A stretch of DNA of 6,429 nt from Pseudomonadota bacterium. Lineage in GTDB: Bacteria > Pseudomonadota > Gammaproteobacteria > Burkholderiales > Thiobacillaceae. The notes below the pieces were generated by a model. That model saw only the letters and a list, made by a program, of their open reading frames with translations. It was not told the origin of the DNA and searched no databases. Within the stretch, counting starts at the first letter, position 1. The number at the start of each line of letters is the position of its first letter. The translations under genes were made by a program, and so were the position numbers. The stretch covers positions 1-6,429 of the forward strand of contig JAJXXS010000120.1 of assembly GCA_021780975.1 (NCBI GenBank), in the 5' to 3' direction. This document shows positions 5,820 through 6,429 of the stretch, piece by piece.

Positions 5820-6429
5820 ATGGAGATATTTCTACCGATTGCCCACATGGATGTGAACTTGCTGCTGATCATATTTTTTGGCGGCATCGTGGGTTTTCTG
5901 TCCGGATTGGTAGGCGTGGGAGGGGGGTTCCTTATCACACCGCTGCTCATATTCATCGGTGTGCCACCCTTGGTAGCTGTTGGTACGGGCGCGGCGCAAA
6001 TCGTCGGCACGTCCGCCGGTGGAACCTATGCCCACTGGCGCCTGGGCAACGTCGATATGAAGATGGGTCTCGTGCTGTTGCTGGGGAGTTGGAGTGGCGG
6101 TGCGCTGGGCGTGCAGATTGCCAAGGTGCTGGAGGAAGGTGGCAATTTCGGCAATACCGTGACCTTCCTCTACGTCGGATTGTTGGGCTTCGTCGGCTTC
6201 AGCATGCTGGTGGAATCCCTCAATGCGCTGCGTGGGGCCGGCAATCCCAAAACCAAGCCAGCCGGCGCCAAGGACAACAAGAGGGGCTGGCTGCAACGTC
6301 TGCCCATGCAGATGGAGTTCCCGATATCCGGGCTGCGCATTTCTCTATTGCTGCCTGTGATCATCGGGGTCGGAGTTGGCATCCTGACATCCCTCATGGG
6401 TGTGGGTGGCGGCTTCATCATGGTGCCAG
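5820..6429 (+). CDS. TauE/SafE (TSUP) family anion exporter, 3' end missing
   Basis: Inner-membrane permease of the TSUP family, whose characterised members export or import sulfite, sulfoacetate or related organosulfur anions. The substrate here cannot be read from sequence. 203 codons are visible and the frame is open at the window edge. The family's internal duplication shows as two copies of its signature: GVGGGFLITP at 32-41 and GVGGGFIMVP at 194-203. Hydrophobic segments lie at about 13-31, 42-66, 82-101, 112-133 and 172-193. Between the halves, residues 137-170 form a polar, basic loop (KTKPAGAKDNKRG), likely cytoplasmic. The half after the second signature is missing, and about 100 more residues are expected. 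ATG at 5820 gives a short N-terminus before the first helix; only a weak GAG lies upstream. It sits 26 bp after usp with no terminator between, so co-transcription is likely. It has several ATA codons, rare in its neighbours. Confidence 0.9.
   Translation, partial: MEIFLPIAHMDVNLLLIIFFGGIVGFLSGLVGVGGGFLITPLLIFIGVPPLVAVGTGAAQIVGTSAGGTYAHWRLGNVDMKMGLVLLLGSWSGGALGVQIAKVLEEGGNFGNTVTFLYVGLLGFVGFSMLVESLNALRGAGNPKTKPAGAKDNKRGWLQRLPMQMEFPISGLRISLLLPVIIGVGVGILTSLMGVGGGFIMVP

Noticed and set aside
5832..6421. Minus-strand ORFs opposite the transporter gene (5832-6296 and 6170-6421)
   Set aside because: The plus frame gives a membrane protein with both TSUP signature repeats; the antisense products are low-complexity.

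Overview
The window looks like ordinary chromosomal DNA from a GC-rich (roughly 60%) proteobacterium. The gene order murJ-ribF-ileS and MurJ/IleRS sequences that line up residue for residue with the E. coli proteins point to the Beta-/Gammaproteobacteria or Acidithiobacillia. The species cannot be named from the sequence.

Layout. Positions 1-5104 hold a minus-strand gene block, read from right to left: murJ (lipid II flippase), ribF (bifunctional riboflavin kinase/FAD synthetase) and ileS (isoleucyl-tRNA synthetase, whose 3' end lies beyond base 1). ribF and ileS share one base (TGATG). murJ and ribF are separated by 63 bp that carry a perfect 20-bp palindrome touching the murJ stop codon. 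Positions 5105-5289 are a divergent intergenic region that includes a strikingly AT-rich 60-bp stretch. A good sigma70-like promoter for murJ fits within it. Positions 5290-6429 hold a plus-strand pair: a universal stress protein with an atypical nucleotide-binding loop, and, 26 bp later, a TauE/SafE (TSUP) family membrane transporter cut by the window edge.

How the genes relate. The minus-strand block is a conserved housekeeping cluster (cell-wall precursor export, flavin cofactors, tRNA charging) that in many relatives continues with lspA and ispH. The divergent usp-TSUP pair is probably a separate stress or anion-transport operon. In Pseudomonas-type gene order rpsT occupies the place next to murJ, so usp-TSUP is a lineage-specific neighbour here. 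I found no RNA gene, insertion sequence, CRISPR array, riboswitch or convincing terminator. I see no evidence for a novel multi-gene system. The best leads are the palindrome at the murJ-ribF junction and the atypical Usp protein.
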